Made by a program: the position numbers and the translations under genes. A stretch of 64,000 nucleotides of DNA from Acetobacter ascendens (GTDB lineage: Bacteria; Pseudomonadota; Alphaproteobacteria; Acetobacterales; Acetobacteraceae): NCBI RefSeq assembly GCF_001766235.1, contig NZ_CP015164.1, positions 2,766,001-2,830,000 of the forward strand. The letters are read 5' to 3'. Within the stretch, counting starts at the first letter, position 1. The number at the start of each line of letters is the position of its first letter. This document shows, in pieces, positions 9,459 to 18,848 of the stretch. A model generated the notes under the pieces. That model had not been told where the DNA came from, ran no database searches, and saw only the letters and a list, made by a program, of their open reading frames with translations.

Positions 9459-9962
9459 ATGTCTGGCATTTTTCACGAAGCGGGTTTCTGGGTCGCTGTT
9501 TCGTTTGTTCTGTTCTTTGTGCTGGTTGGTAAAAAGATTTGGGGGCCTATTGCCACCATTCTGGATAGCCGCGCCAACCGTATCCGTGAAGAACTTGATG
9601 AAGCCGCCCGCTTGAGAAGAGAAGCTGAGCAGATGCTGGAAGATGCCACGCGTGATCGTGAGCAGGCACTGGCAGAAGCTAAGTCTTACGTCGAGCAGGC
9701 TCATCAGCAGGCTGCTGAAATGGCCCAGAAAGCACGTGCAGAGGCAGAAGCCGCTGTGCAGCGCCATGAACAAATGGCGCGTGATCGTATTGCAGCTGTA
9801 GAACGCGCTGCTGTTAAAGAAGTGCGCCAGTTGGCAATTGATGTGGCCGTACAGGCTGCCAACGGTGTTATTCCTCAGACGCTTGATGAGCAGAAAGCCG
9901 CAGGGCTTGTTGATCAGGCACTGGCTGGTTTGCCTGCCGCTCTTGCGCGCAAGGCAGCCTGA
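9459..9962 (+). CDS. atpF: ATP synthase Fo subunit b
   Basis: The second b-type stalk subunit, partner of b' in the peripheral stalk. It has 167 residues: a single N-terminal membrane helix (GFWVAVSFVLFFVLVGKKIW) followed by a charged, Ala/Glu/Arg-rich coiled coil to near the end. The start ATG follows GGGGGAA. It closes the atpI-B-E-F'-F cluster. The next gene starts 27 bases downstream, and a strong hairpin lies just inside that gene. Confidence 0.94.
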   Translation: MSGIFHEAGFWVAVSFVLFFVLVGKKIWGPIATILDSRANRIREELDEAARLRREAEQMLEDATRDREQALAEAKSYVEQAHQQAAEMAQKARAEAEAAVQRHEQMARDRIAAVERAAVKEVRQLAIDVAVQAANGVIPQTLDEQKAAGLVDQALAGLPAALARKAA

Positions 9963-9988
9963 AACATTATCAGCTGAATGGTGAATAC

Positions 9989-10762
9989 GTGACAGGTCTG
10001 GTTTCAGCCTCACCGTCACAGCATAACGATGCTCAGTGTGAACTGAGCATCGTTATTGCTGTTTTGGATGAACAGGATAATCTGCCACAGGTTTGCCGAG
10101 AGCTGGCGGAGGCCATGCAGCAATTGCCTGTGGCCGAAGTTGTTTTTGTAGATGATGGTAGCCAAGATCAGACCGTAGAAGTTTTACAACGTTTACGGGA
10201 TGAATGTTTGCCAAGCTTACGCATTCTTTCACATGATCGGCGTTGCGGTAAGTCTGCTGCCCTACGCACAGGTATTACGGCAGCCCGTGGTACATGGATT
10301 GCCACTATTGATGGCGATGGGCAGGATGACCCGCGTGAGCTCGGCACTTTGGTTTCTCTTGCGCAAGTGCAGGCAACCAAGGGTAGGGCCCCACTTGTTG
10401 TAGGGGTGCGTACACGCCGTAAAGATGGTTGGTCCCGCCGTTTTGCAACACGTTTTGCTAACGGGTTGCGGCAGAAACTTTTAAATGATCAGTGCCCAGA
10501 TACAGGAGCACCTATCAAAATTTTCCAGCGAATAGACTTTCTGCGCTTGCCGCAGTTTGAAGGTTTGCATCGTTTTCTGCCGGCGCTGTTTGCATCTTAT
10601 GGTGTGCCGTTGGTGTGCCATCCTGTTACACACCGGCCGCGTTTGCATGGGCATTCCAAATATACCAACTTCAATCGTGCCGTGGTTGGGGTGCGTGATC
10701 TGCTGGGCGTGATGTGGTTACGGAATCGTACGCATCTTCCAAAATCGATTCGTGAATGTTGA
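9989..10762 (+). CDS. Family 2 glycosyltransferase (dolichyl-phosphate-mannose-synthase-like)
   Basis: A cytoplasmic GT-A enzyme that probably transfers a sugar from a nucleotide sugar to undecaprenyl phosphate. The core begins at LSIVIAVLDEQDN, with VDDGSQDQT and the metal-binding DGDGQDDPRE following, as in DPM1/ArnC-like proteins. It has 257 residues and, unlike ArnC, no C-terminal membrane helices. The GTG at 9989 is the only credible start I see. It overlaps the following GT39 gene by 7 bases, so the two probably act in sequence: one charges the lipid carrier and the other uses it. A 14-bp perfect hairpin at 10023-10056 lies in its first codons. Confidence 0.82.
   Translation: MTGLVSASPSQHNDAQCELSIVIAVLDEQDNLPQVCRELAEAMQQLPVAEVVFVDDGSQDQTVEVLQRLRDECLPSLRILSHDRRCGKSAALRTGITAARGTWIATIDGDGQDDPRELGTLVSLAQVQATKGRAPLVVGVRTRRKDGWSRRFATRFANGLRQKLLNDQCPDTGAPIKIFQRIDFLRLPQFEGLHRFLPALFASYGVPLVCHPVTHRPRLHGHSKYTNFNRAVVGVRDLLGVMWLRNRTHLPKSIREC
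10023..10056 (+). terminator. Strong 14-bp hairpin at the start of the GT2 gene
   Basis: A perfect 14-bp inverted repeat (ATAACGATGCTCAG and its complement) with a 6-base loop, 61 bases after the atpF stop. The following TTGCTGTTTTGG is only weakly T-rich. It could end or attenuate ATPase-operon transcription inside the 5' coding region of the next gene. A role in mRNA stability is the alternative. Confidence 0.5.
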
Positions 10763-12447
10763 AGCAAAAAAACGGTCATCAGCCTCTTTCTTTTAAAGCC
10801 CTGCTGCTTTTAGGCCTTGCTGCTTTTTTGCTGTTTCTGCCGGGACGGGCTGTTACGCCACCATTTGATCGGGATGAACCCCGATATATGGAAGCCACGG
10901 CGCAGATGCTAGAATCGCACAATTTTGTAGATGTGCGTTTTCAGGACAAACCACGTTATTTACAGCCTGCTGGTATTTACTGGCTAGAAGCTGCTGCCGT
11001 TTCTCTTACAGGAATGCAGCATCAACGGGTTGTTTGGCCGTATCGCATTCCTTCACTTCTGGCCATGTCTGGCGCTGTTGTTCTTACAGCACTTATTGGC
11101 TCTATGCTGTTTGGGGCTTCGGTCGGCCTTGGTGCGGGCTTGTTGTTTATGGCTTCTGTGCTGGTTGCAGCAGAAAGCCGTATGGCCACAATCGATTCCT
11201 GCTTGCTGCTTACGGTGCTGCTCGCACAGTTGGCGCTCACAGGCGCTTTACGAGATCGCCAGCAAGATGTGGCCACACCAATAAAACGTGCTTTGCTGTA
11301 TTGGGGTGCCATTGGCTGCGGTCTGATGCTGAAAGGGCCGGTTATTCTTATTCCATCTCTTGCGACACCATTGGTGTTGGGGATGCTGGATCGAGATTTT
11401 GGTCTGTGGCGCAGAATGCGTCCGGCATGGGGCTGGCTTTTATCTGCCGCTATTCTGGTGCCGTGGTGTGTAGCTATTGGGATTGTAAGCCACGGTGAAT
11501 TTTTTCGGAATGCTGTTGGCACCAACTTTTTGGGCAAGGTTGCATCTGGGCAGCAAGCGCATGGGTTGCCGCCAGGATACCACTTGTTGGTTTTCCTATT
11601 GGCATTTTGGCCCGGATCATTTTTTGCAGCCTGTGTAGCGCCTCTGGTTTGGCGTGCACGTAAACAAGAAACCGTGCGCTATTTGCTGTGTTGGATTGTG
11701 CCGCATTGGTTGGTGTTTGAGGCTATTGCTACAAAGCTTCCGCATTACGTGCTGCCTACTTACCCGGCCATTGCCATTCTTACAGCCGCGTTTCTGGCTC
11801 AGGGTGGAGAGGTGTGGCGTCAGTGGCCTGTGCGTGTTTGGGGCAAGGTATTTCTAGGCATTTATGCTGTTGCATGGGCTCTGGTGGGTATGGCCTTGGC
11901 CGTTGCTGGTCCAACACTGGTGTGGGTGCTTGAACACCAAATATCGGCAGCGGCTATTGTTTTGGCCTTGGGGGTATTGCCGCTGGTTGGCCTTTCAGCA
12001 TGGTTTATTTCACGCGCGCGTTTGCAGCAGGCTGCTTTAAGCAGTGTGGCTGCGGCTGTACTGCTCTATGTGGGGCTGTTTACGGTTGTGGTGCCGCAGT
12101 TGCAAAGCATCTGGTTGGCCCCGCGTCTGACAGCACTAGTGCAGGCACATCAGCCGTGTGCAGAGTCGCACGTGGTGTCAGTGTCCTTTTCTGAGCCAAG
12201 CCTGGTCTTTCTGCTGGGTGGCAAGGTGCTGCTCACAGGAGCAGAAAATGCGGCAGCAGCTATGAAGGCAGATGCAAAGTGCACGGTGGCACTTGTTGAT
12301 CAGCGAGATGCCCCCGCATTTATGGCAGCATTGGGTAATAAAGCGGAAAATGCCGTCAGCCTCGGCACAGTAGGTGGGCTGAATTACTCTAACGGTCGTC
12401 ATTTGCTTATAAGTTTGTACAAGCTGAATACACCACCAAAGCAGTAA
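10756..12447 (+). CDS. ArnT-like family 39 glycosyltransferase (membrane)
   Basis: A polytopic GT-C enzyme that moves a sugar from a polyprenyl-phosphate donor to a periplasmic acceptor such as lipid A, hopanoid or protein. The 563 residues carry about a dozen hydrophobic segments. The GT39 signature is near the N-terminus: FDRDEPRYMEATAQ, then DKPRYLQPAGIYWL. It overlaps the GT2 gene upstream by 7 bases, which supports a donor-making and donor-using pair. The acceptor cannot be told from sequence. The neighbouring ATPase genes give no clue. Confidence 0.85.
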   Translation: MLKQKNGHQPLSFKALLLLGLAAFLLFLPGRAVTPPFDRDEPRYMEATAQMLESHNFVDVRFQDKPRYLQPAGIYWLEAAAVSLTGMQHQRVVWPYRIPSLLAMSGAVVLTALIGSMLFGASVGLGAGLLFMASVLVAAESRMATIDSCLLLTVLLAQLALTGALRDRQQDVATPIKRALLYWGAIGCGLMLKGPVILIPSLATPLVLGMLDRDFGLWRRMRPAWGWLLSAAILVPWCVAIGIVSHGEFFRNAVGTNFLGKVASGQQAHGLPPGYHLLVFLLAFWPGSFFAACVAPLVWRARKQETVRYLLCWIVPHWLVFEAIATKLPHYVLPTYPAIAILTAAFLAQGGEVWRQWPVRVWGKVFLGIYAVAWALVGMALAVAGPTLVWVLEHQISAAAIVLALGVLPLVGLSAWFISRARLQQAALSSVAAAVLLYVGLFTVVVPQLQSIWLAPRLTALVQAHQPCAESHVVSVSFSEPSLVFLLGGKVLLTGAENAAAAMKADAKCTVALVDQRDAPAFMAALGNKAENAVSLGTVGGLNYSNGRHLLISLYKLNTPPKQ

Positions 12448-12474
12448 AAGTGTTTGAATGGATGGATATAAAAC

Positions 12475-12502
12475 GCATTTTTACAGGGTAATGTAAAAGT
12501 GC
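12475..12502. terminator. Hairpin between the GT39 gene and tRNA-Thr
   Basis: An 11-bp inverted repeat with one G-T pair (GCATTTTTACA / TGTAAAAGTGC) and a 6-base loop. It sits between two convergent genes, the GT39 gene and tRNA-Thr, and could serve both strands. The T-runs are weak on either side. Confidence 0.4.
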
Positions 12503-12532
12503 ATTCAGTATTTTGGGAAGCGCAAAAGGAAA

Positions 12533-12605
12533 TGCCCGCTGGCGGATTCGAACCACCGGCCCCATCATTACGAATGACGTGCTCTACCAACTGAGCTAAG
12601 CGGGC
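12533..12605 (-). tRNA. tRNA-Thr (anticodon CGU)
   Basis: A complete 73-base cloverleaf. The acceptor GCCCGCT pairs with AGCGGGC, the D arm contains AGCTCAGTTGGTAGAGC, and the T arm contains GGTTCGAATCC. The anticodon arm is CGTCA-TTCGTAA-TGATG, giving anticodon CGT (reads ACG). The discriminator base is A, and the CCA end is not encoded. Confidence 0.95.
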
Positions 12606-12776
12606 ACATTTTGTTTGCGGGGCGGTGACTATCATGATCCCTGTGCCTACGCAAGGGAAAACTGCAATTTACCTAGAGGTTTGGGCAACAACAAAACGTC
12701 ATTTCTGGCTTTAAGCAGGGGTGCCATTCTGTTTTGAGTGTGACGGAACGGTTTTTTCGTTTTAAGAACTATCCGT

Positions 12777-14246
12777 ATGAACATGTCGCAGTTATTTGGC
12801 TTGGTGCGGGAGGCCCTTAATCCCGGGCAGAATGTTCCGGTTGATGAAAAGCGGCATGTTCGGCTTGTGCAGGGCATTGTGGAATGCCCTTGCTGTGGTC
12901 ATTACCAGCATCTGTCCGAGCTTAAACCCGGAACACAGGCACGCTGTTGCCGATGCGGGCAATTGCTTGATCGACGCAATCGCACCTCTCCCATTGCAAC
13001 ACCGCTAGCCTTTTGCATCAGTTCGGCGTCCCTCTATTTGGCCATGCTGCTTTCCACATTGATGATGTTGGATCTGTATGGGCGGGAGAGAACCGTAGAT
13101 ATTCTTACCGGCCCGATAGAGTTATTGCATGAGGGCTGGGGCGAAATTGGTGTGTTGGTGGCCATAGCCACCATTATTGTGCCGGGGCTTGTTATCAGTA
13201 TGATGATGCTGGTGCTGGTTGGTGCACTTCAGCCCAAACTACCGTTCTGGGTGCCGCATCTTCTTAAGTGGTATGAACGCCTGCGCCCGTGGTCGATGGT
13301 GGAAGTGTATATTCTGGGTGTTTTCGTGGCCTACACCAAGCTGTCAGATATGGCTTATGTGCAGGTGGGGGCAGCGGTCTTTCTGGTGGCCTCACTTATG
13401 GTCACCATGTCTGCCACAGATGCCACGTTGGATACGGAACTGATCTGGCGGCGCAGGCAAACAGATACCAGCTTGCGGCGGATGGATAATAAGCGCGTAC
13501 GCCTATCGTGCGAGGAAATAGGCCCGAATGACCAGATGTCCCCAGCTAGCCATATGGTGTCCTGTCTGTCTTGCTCCGCTGTGCTGCTGTTTGATGAAAA
13601 GCTGGATCAGACAGCTCCGTTAGGGTTTTGCCCTCGCTGCGGGCATGTGCTGCGCCAACGCAAGCCTGATAGCATTGCCCGTACCGTGGCGCTGCTTGTT
13701 TCTGCCGTGGTGTTTTATCTGCCTGCCAATATCTACCCGGTCATGACTGTTATCCGGCTGGGTGCAGGGACGGGGCACACCATTGTAGAAGGGGCCATAG
13801 AACTGTGGGAGAGCAATATGATTCCGCTTTCCCTGCTGGTGCTGTTTGCCAGTGTTTTGGTGCCTGTTCTTAAAATTATCGGGCTGATGTTTATGGTTAT
13901 CAGCACCAAATACCATTCTGCGCGAAATCTGGCTGCCCGATCCAGACTGTACAGGCTGGTAGATGTTATCGGGCGCTGGTCTATGATTGACGTATTCATG
14001 GTTTCCATTCTGGTGGCCATGGTGCGCTTCAGCAGTATGGCCAGCATCAGTGCTAATGGCGGGGTGGTATGTTTTGCCGCCGTGGTGGTGCTGACAATTT
14101 TTGCAGTGCATGCATTTGATCCTCGGTTGATGTGGGATGCAGCGGGCAAAAACGGCGATACGGCCCCAACCGATGCCGGACAAAATTGTCCGGCAAAAAT
14201 TGAGGCCGCTGCATATTGGGACAACATGGAGCCGGACAGGGCGTGA
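12777..14246 (+). CDS. pqiA: PqiA-family intermembrane lipid transport membrane protein
   Basis: The inner-membrane partner of the PqiB tunnel. It is thought to load lipids for transport across the envelope. In 489 residues there are two similar halves, each with a cysteine-pair zinc-ribbon-like region (CPCCGHYQH with RCCRCGQ, then CLSCSAV with FCPRCGH) and about four membrane helices. This is the normal PqiA architecture, slightly longer than the E. coli protein. The start is ATG 12777, with a second ATG two codons in. It overlaps pqiB by 4 bases as GTGA. The first 300 bases upstream hold only the divergent tRNA-Thr and spacer. Confidence 0.9.
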   Translation: MNMSQLFGLVREALNPGQNVPVDEKRHVRLVQGIVECPCCGHYQHLSELKPGTQARCCRCGQLLDRRNRTSPIATPLAFCISSASLYLAMLLSTLMMLDLYGRERTVDILTGPIELLHEGWGEIGVLVAIATIIVPGLVISMMMLVLVGALQPKLPFWVPHLLKWYERLRPWSMVEVYILGVFVAYTKLSDMAYVQVGAAVFLVASLMVTMSATDATLDTELIWRRRQTDTSLRRMDNKRVRLSCEEIGPNDQMSPASHMVSCLSCSAVLLFDEKLDQTAPLGFCPRCGHVLRQRKPDSIARTVALLVSAVVFYLPANIYPVMTVIRLGAGTGHTIVEGAIELWESNMIPLSLLVLFASVLVPVLKIIGLMFMVISTKYHSARNLAARSRLYRLVDVIGRWSMIDVFMVSILVAMVRFSSMASISANGGVVCFAAVVVLTIFAVHAFDPRLMWDAAGKNGDTAPTDAGQNCPAKIEAAAYWDNMEPDRA

Positions 14247-15952
14247 ACGGACACAGTGATAATCATTTCTCTCCTCCAGAAGGGGAAAGTGCTCAGGATG
14301 CTCTGGTAAGGCGCATTCGGTTTTCCATTATCTGGATTATTCCTATTGTTTCCGTGCTGATTGCGGGCTTTCTGGTCTGGCGCAGTTTTATGGACAATGG
14401 GCCAGAAATTACCGTTGTATTTGATACGGCAGATGGCCTGACCAGCGGCCAGACACAGGTGAAAAACAAATCTGTGGTGCTGGGCACGGTGGAAGGTGTC
14501 TCGCTGACCGATGACTTGCGGCATGTCAAAGTGCGTATCCGTATGAACAAGGGTACGAACGATATGCTTACGGATAGCGGCCGGTTCTGGGTTGTGCGTC
14601 CGCGTATCAACGGGGCGAGCATTACCGGTTTGGAAACCCTGATGTCTGGCGCGTATATTGCGTTCGACCCGGGGCTGAACAAGAATGGCCACCCTGCTGG
14701 TAAGCGCACCACAACGTTTGAAGGGCTAGAAGCCCCTCCGGGTGTGCGTTCAGATCAGCCAGGGCGTATTTATACGTTGGTAGCGGGCAATATCGGCTCT
14801 ATCGGGCAGGGGGCGCCTGTTTTCTTCCGCGACGTGGATGTGGGGGAAGTGCTGGGTTACACCATGCCACCCGGCGGACGCGGCCCGGTGATGATCCAGA
14901 TTTTTGTGCGTGAGCCATATGATCATTACCTGAACACCAATTCCCGTTTCTGGAACGTTTCTGGCGTTAAGGTTGGGTTTGGTGCTGGTGGGCTTAAGGT
15001 GCAGCTGCAATCCTTGCAGGCTTTGTTTTCTGGTGGCGTGGCTTTTGGTTTGCCTCCGGTTGCGGAAAGCCGTTTGCATCCAGCTTCAGAAGCTCCGGCC
15101 AATACGGTTTTCAAGCTGTATGATACGCATGAGGATGCAGATAACGCGGGCTACCGTGAGCGTGTGCCGCTTGCTACCTATGTTATGTCTTCTGTCAAAG
15201 GGTTGGACGTTGGCAGCCAGGTGACGATGTTTGGGATTCAGGTGGGGAATGTAACCAGCGTAAAGCTGGATCTAAGCTCCAATCCCGGACATCCGCGCGT
15301 ACGTATCGGTATGGAAGTGCAGCCTGAACGTGTGCTGTCTTCGGCTGAACTGCGGAACAACAATCTGACAGACATGTTCCGCACTTTGGTGGCGAATGGT
15401 CTGCGTGCTTCAACAGACAGTGTCAGTTTCCTGACGGGTGAGGGGATGATTTCCCTTAACTTCATCAAGAACCCAGCACCCGCCACAACCAGTATGGAAG
15501 GCGCAACGCTGGTTATTCCAAGCCAGGCAGGTGGTATGGGCGGGATTATGGATTCCCTTTCCACCATTACGTCTCGCTTGGCCGCTATGCCGTTTGAACA
15601 GATTGGTACAAATGCCAATAACCTGCTGGCACATGCGGATCAGACACTTGTCACCCCGGATGTTAAGCAGTCTCTGGTTGGGTTGCGGAATTCCATGCAG
15701 AACCTGCAGGCTCTTACGCATGATTTGCGTAACGGCGTTGCTCCGCTGAGCAAGCGTTTGCCAGAAATGGCACAGCAGCTTGATCAAACCCTGCAAAATG
15801 CCAACCGTCTGCTAGCCAGTTATGGCGGCAACAGTGATTTCCATCGAAATCTGCAATCCATGGTGGTGCAGTTGGGGCAGACAGCGCGCTCCCTGCGTTT
15901 CCTGTCAGACTTCCTCACCAACCATCCTTCTGCACTGCTTTCAGGACGTTAA
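14243..15952 (+). CDS. pqiB: PqiB, triple-MCE intermembrane transport protein
   Basis: A periplasm-spanning MCE protein that forms a needle-like tunnel carrying lipids between inner and outer membranes. A single N-terminal membrane helix (IIWIIPIVSVLIAGFLV) is followed by three MCE domains, recognisable by repeats of the VVFDTADGLTSGQT / VYFRDVDVGEV type. A C-terminal helical region then runs to residue 569, close to the E. coli protein's length. I take GTG 14243 as the start because it overlaps the pqiA stop; the frame is open 9 codons further. pqiC follows 4 bases after its stop. Confidence 0.92.
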   Translation: MNGHSDNHFSPPEGESAQDALVRRIRFSIIWIIPIVSVLIAGFLVWRSFMDNGPEITVVFDTADGLTSGQTQVKNKSVVLGTVEGVSLTDDLRHVKVRIRMNKGTNDMLTDSGRFWVVRPRINGASITGLETLMSGAYIAFDPGLNKNGHPAGKRTTTFEGLEAPPGVRSDQPGRIYTLVAGNIGSIGQGAPVFFRDVDVGEVLGYTMPPGGRGPVMIQIFVREPYDHYLNTNSRFWNVSGVKVGFGAGGLKVQLQSLQALFSGGVAFGLPPVAESRLHPASEAPANTVFKLYDTHEDADNAGYRERVPLATYVMSSVKGLDVGSQVTMFGIQVGNVTSVKLDLSSNPGHPRVRIGMEVQPERVLSSAELRNNNLTDMFRTLVANGLRASTDSVSFLTGEGMISLNFIKNPAPATTSMEGATLVIPSQAGGMGGIMDSLSTITSRLAAMPFEQIGTNANNLLAHADQTLVTPDVKQSLVGLRNSMQNLQALTHDLRNGVAPLSKRLPEMAQQLDQTLQNANRLLASYGGNSDFHRNLQSMVVQLGQTARSLRFLSDFLTNHPSALLSGR

Positions 15953-15956
15953 GATC

Positions 15957-16655
15957 ATGACGCAAACTGTTTCTTGTAAGCCCATGAATACCCGTCTTGA
16001 CCGGCGTATGTTGCTCCGCCTGAGCGGTGTAGCTGGGCTGGGTGTTATGGCTGTTACGCTAACGGCCTGCTCTGGCGGTAGCCCTTCATTGTACACGTTG
16101 GCCATTACGCCCGGCCAACCGCAGCCGGGTGGGCCACGCTTTGTGGAAGTGCGCTTGCCTACAGTAGCATCCGGTTTGGATAGAGACCGGATTGTTACGG
16201 CTGATAGTGGCTATAAGCTTACAGTATCTTCTGCTGATGCATGGAGTGATTCTCTGCCAGCTCAGATCAGCCGCGTTATGGCTGGTGATCTGGCGCAGCG
16301 TTTGCCGGGCACAGGCGTGTTTGTAGAGAATGATACCGTGGCGACTGAGCCAGAAGCCTATGTGGATATGTCCATCAGCCGCTTTTCAACCGGCCCGTCA
16401 GGCAATGTAGAACTGGATGCTACGCTTTCCATCCAGCCTGCTTCTGCTGGTGTTCCTGGTAAAGATGAGCAGTACTATATGCAGAACTTTACACTGCAGG
16501 GCACGCAGGCCAGCGCCACCATGCCAATGGTACAGGTATTAAGCCAGCTTCTAGGCCAGTTGGCAGATGTTGCGGCCCAGCAATTGCGCCAGCTTCCTTC
16601 TGGTCAATCCACCGGGCGGCACACCATTGTGCGTAAGAAAGCGCAGCATGGATGA
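15957..16655 (+). CDS. pqiC: PqiC outer-membrane lipoprotein
   Basis: The outer-membrane lipoprotein that docks the PqiB tunnel. The 232-residue protein has a signal peptide with twin Arg at DRRMLLRLSG and a lipobox VTLTAC (Cys38). The DUF330/PqiC-type core follows (SPSLYTLAITPG near the mature start). ATG 15957 is 4 bases after the pqiB stop. The gene is followed by a clear intrinsic terminator, so pqiABC is a self-contained transcription unit. Confidence 0.88.
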   Translation: MTQTVSCKPMNTRLDRRMLLRLSGVAGLGVMAVTLTACSGGSPSLYTLAITPGQPQPGGPRFVEVRLPTVASGLDRDRIVTADSGYKLTVSSADAWSDSLPAQISRVMAGDLAQRLPGTGVFVENDTVATEPEAYVDMSISRFSTGPSGNVELDATLSIQPASAGVPGKDEQYYMQNFTLQGTQASATMPMVQVLSQLLGQLADVAAQQLRQLPSGQSTGRHTIVRKKAQHG

Positions 16656-16687
16656 TGTTACTCTAAACTATGGGTAATGAAGGTTAT

Positions 16688-16718
16688 AAAAAAAGCGGCC
16701 AATTTGGCCGCTTTTTTT
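16688..16718. terminator. Bidirectional intrinsic terminator
   Basis: A GCGGCC stem (extended by AA/TT pairs) flanked by seven As on the left and seven Ts on the right. It lies between the convergent pqiC and purF genes and should work for both. Confidence 0.92.
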
Positions 16719-16738
16719 ATTTAGTAAGGATGCTGGCC

Positions 16739-18226
16739 TCAGGCGGTGCCTGGGCCAAACTCCGCATCATGGTCGATAAGGGGAATAGGATAGTCCCCCG
16801 TAAAGCAGGCATCACAATAGCGAGCATCGCTTGCCTGACGGTCTTTGTAACCCATAGCGCGATACAAACCGTCTAGCGAAATAAAGGCAAGGCTATCTAC
16901 ACCAATCAGTTCTGCCATGGCTTTCAGATCATTCTGGGCAGCCAGCAGCTTGCTGCGTTCTGGCGTATCAATGCCATAGAAGCAGGAATGCCGAGTGGGT
17001 GGGGAAGAAATACGCATATGCACTTCTGTTGCACCCGCAGCCCGCACCATATCTACAATTTTGCGGGATGTGGTGCCGCGCACAATGGAATCATCCACCA
17101 GAATAACGCGCTTGCCACTTAGAATAGGGCGATTGGGCGAGTGTTTCATCTTCACGCCCAAATGCCGGATCTGATCTGTGGGTTCGATAAAGGTGCGGCC
17201 CACATAATGGTTGCGGATAATGCCCAGTTCAAAAGGGATCCCACTGGCTTCGGCATAACCGATAGCTGAAGGCACGCCTGAATCGGGCACTGGCACCACT
17301 ACATCGGCATCTACATGGCTTTCACGTGCTAGTTCGTGCCCGATCTGCTTACGCACTTCGTAAACAGGCAACCCTTCTAGAACAGAGTCGGGGCGGGCGA
17401 AGTAGATGTATTCAAACACGCAAAAACGCGGATGCGTATCACCAAACGGGCGCAGGGAGCGGATACCGTTTTCATCAATCACAACCAGTTCGCCCAGTTC
17501 CACATCACGCACAAATTCTGCGCCGATAATGTCCAGACCACAGGTTTCTGATGCCAGAACCCATGAGGGCTGCTTGCCATCTTCGGAGGGTAGCTTGCCA
17601 AGCACCAGTGGGCGTACACCCATGGGGTCACGTACGCCAATCAGCGCCTCTTCAGACAGCACAACCAATGAATACGCGCCGGTTACCCGTTTAAGCGCAT
17701 CAATCAGCCGGTCTTCCACTGTTGCATAAAGAGAGATGGCAATCAGATGGATGAAAACTTCCGAATCCGTGGTGGACTGGAACAGGCAGCCGCGGCGGAT
17801 AAGTTCACTTCGCAGAGTGTCAGCGTTGGTCAGGTTGCCGTTATGAGCCACAGCCAAGCCGCCAAACGCAAATTCAGCAAACAGTGGTTGTACGTTACGA
17901 AGCAGCGTAGCGCCCGTTGTGGCGTAGCGGTTATGACCAATGGCGCGTGTGCCTTTAAGCGTAGCCATAACGCGGGAATCTGCAAACACATCACTCACAA
18001 GGCCAAGGCCTCGGTGAGAATGGAAGCGACGTTCCTGCGGGTCAAAGCAGACAATACCAGCGGCTTCTTGCCCGCGGTGTTGAAGGGCGTGCAAACCCAG
18101 AGTGGTAAGGGGAGCAGCATCCTTAGCGTTCCAGATACCAAAGACAGCACATTCTTCGTGTGGATGATCATCATCCAGTGTCAGTGGATCAGGCAAGGAA
18201 GCAGACGGCGTGGGATGGGCGAGCAT
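16739..18226 (-). CDS. purF: Amidophosphoribosyltransferase
   Basis: Catalyses the first committed step of purine synthesis, converting PRPP and glutamine to phosphoribosylamine in the cytosol. The class-II glutaminase domain follows a short propeptide, with the nucleophile probably Cys25 in EECAVFGIW. The phosphoribosyltransferase motif VILVDDSIVRGTT lies in the second half. The length is 495 residues if ATG 18226 is used. The frame is open up to 18313, but the extra residues overlap cvpA and have no family similarity. cvpA lies immediately upstream, a common pairing. Confidence 0.94.
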   Translation of the reverse strand: MLAHPTPSASLPDPLTLDDDHPHEECAVFGIWNAKDAAPLTTLGLHALQHRGQEAAGIVCFDPQERRFHSHRGLGLVSDVFADSRVMATLKGTRAIGHNRYATTGATLLRNVQPLFAEFAFGGLAVAHNGNLTNADTLRSELIRRGCLFQSTTDSEVFIHLIAISLYATVEDRLIDALKRVTGAYSLVVLSEEALIGVRDPMGVRPLVLGKLPSEDGKQPSWVLASETCGLDIIGAEFVRDVELGELVVIDENGIRSLRPFGDTHPRFCVFEYIYFARPDSVLEGLPVYEVRKQIGHELARESHVDADVVVPVPDSGVPSAIGYAEASGIPFELGIIRNHYVGRTFIEPTDQIRHLGVKMKHSPNRPILSGKRVILVDDSIVRGTTSRKIVDMVRAAGATEVHMRISSPPTRHSCFYGIDTPERSKLLAAQNDLKAMAELIGVDSLAFISLDGLYRAMGYKDRQASDARYCDACFTGDYPIPLIDHDAEFGPGTA

Positions 18227-18272
18227 AAGCGTGCAGGGCCTCCGCAGAAGGTCAGAAACTGGCCGTATGGGA

Positions 18273-18797
18273 TCACAAGGTGGCGTCATGACCTGTAGAA
18301 GGATTCCGCGCAACCCCTTTTGCGCTTAAATCCGGTAGATATGGCTGGATATGGGATGCGCCGAGCCGGATGTAAGGGGTAAGCCGGCTATCTTCTGTTA
18401 GGGCGGCCATGTCTTGAGGTTGTAGTAACCACTGTGCGGCCATGAACAGCACAACCACCAAAAACATTCCGCGCACAATTCCAAAAAGCAGGCCCAGCAA
18501 TCGGTCCAGCGCATCTAAGGGTGTTGCTTTGACGATTCGGACAATCGCAGCAGAAAGCACATAACCAGCGCACAACACCCCAAGCAGCAGCAGAACAAAG
18601 GCGCTTATCTGTGCGCCTGTAGGGGAGGTGATAAAGCGCTGCACAAAGGGCAGAAAAGCTGCGTGAAAGCGCAGGGCCAGCACAATGGCAATGCCCCAGC
18701 TTACAAAGCCCAACGCATGCCGCGTAAACCCCCGCCATGCGCCATGCAGAGCAGACAGGCCAATAATCAGCAGGGAGAGGGCATCTATGGCAGCCAT
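18273..18797 (-). CDS. cvpA: CvpA-family membrane protein
   Basis: A small inner-membrane protein linked to purF in many proteobacteria and named for its requirement in colicin V production. Its biochemical role is unclear. The 174 residues have four hydrophobic segments, with the typical start LSLLIIGLSALHGAWRGF and GLLFGIVRGMFLVVV near the C-terminus. It ends 46 bases before the purF start, and the two are probably cotranscribed. Confidence 0.9.
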   Translation of the reverse strand: MAAIDALSLLIIGLSALHGAWRGFTRHALGFVSWGIAIVLALRFHAAFLPFVQRFITSPTGAQISAFVLLLLGVLCAGYVLSAAIVRIVKATPLDALDRLLGLLFGIVRGMFLVVVLFMAAQWLLQPQDMAALTEDSRLTPYIRLGASHIQPYLPDLSAKGVARNPSTGHDATL

Positions 18798-18848
18798 GAG
18801 GGACGCTTTATGCCAACGAATGAGCGGCCTGTCATGCGCTTCTGTATT

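Noticed and set aside
13733..14692. 319-codon open frame on the minus strand over pqiA/pqiB
   Set aside because: Antisense shadow across two clear genes with no ribosome binding site.
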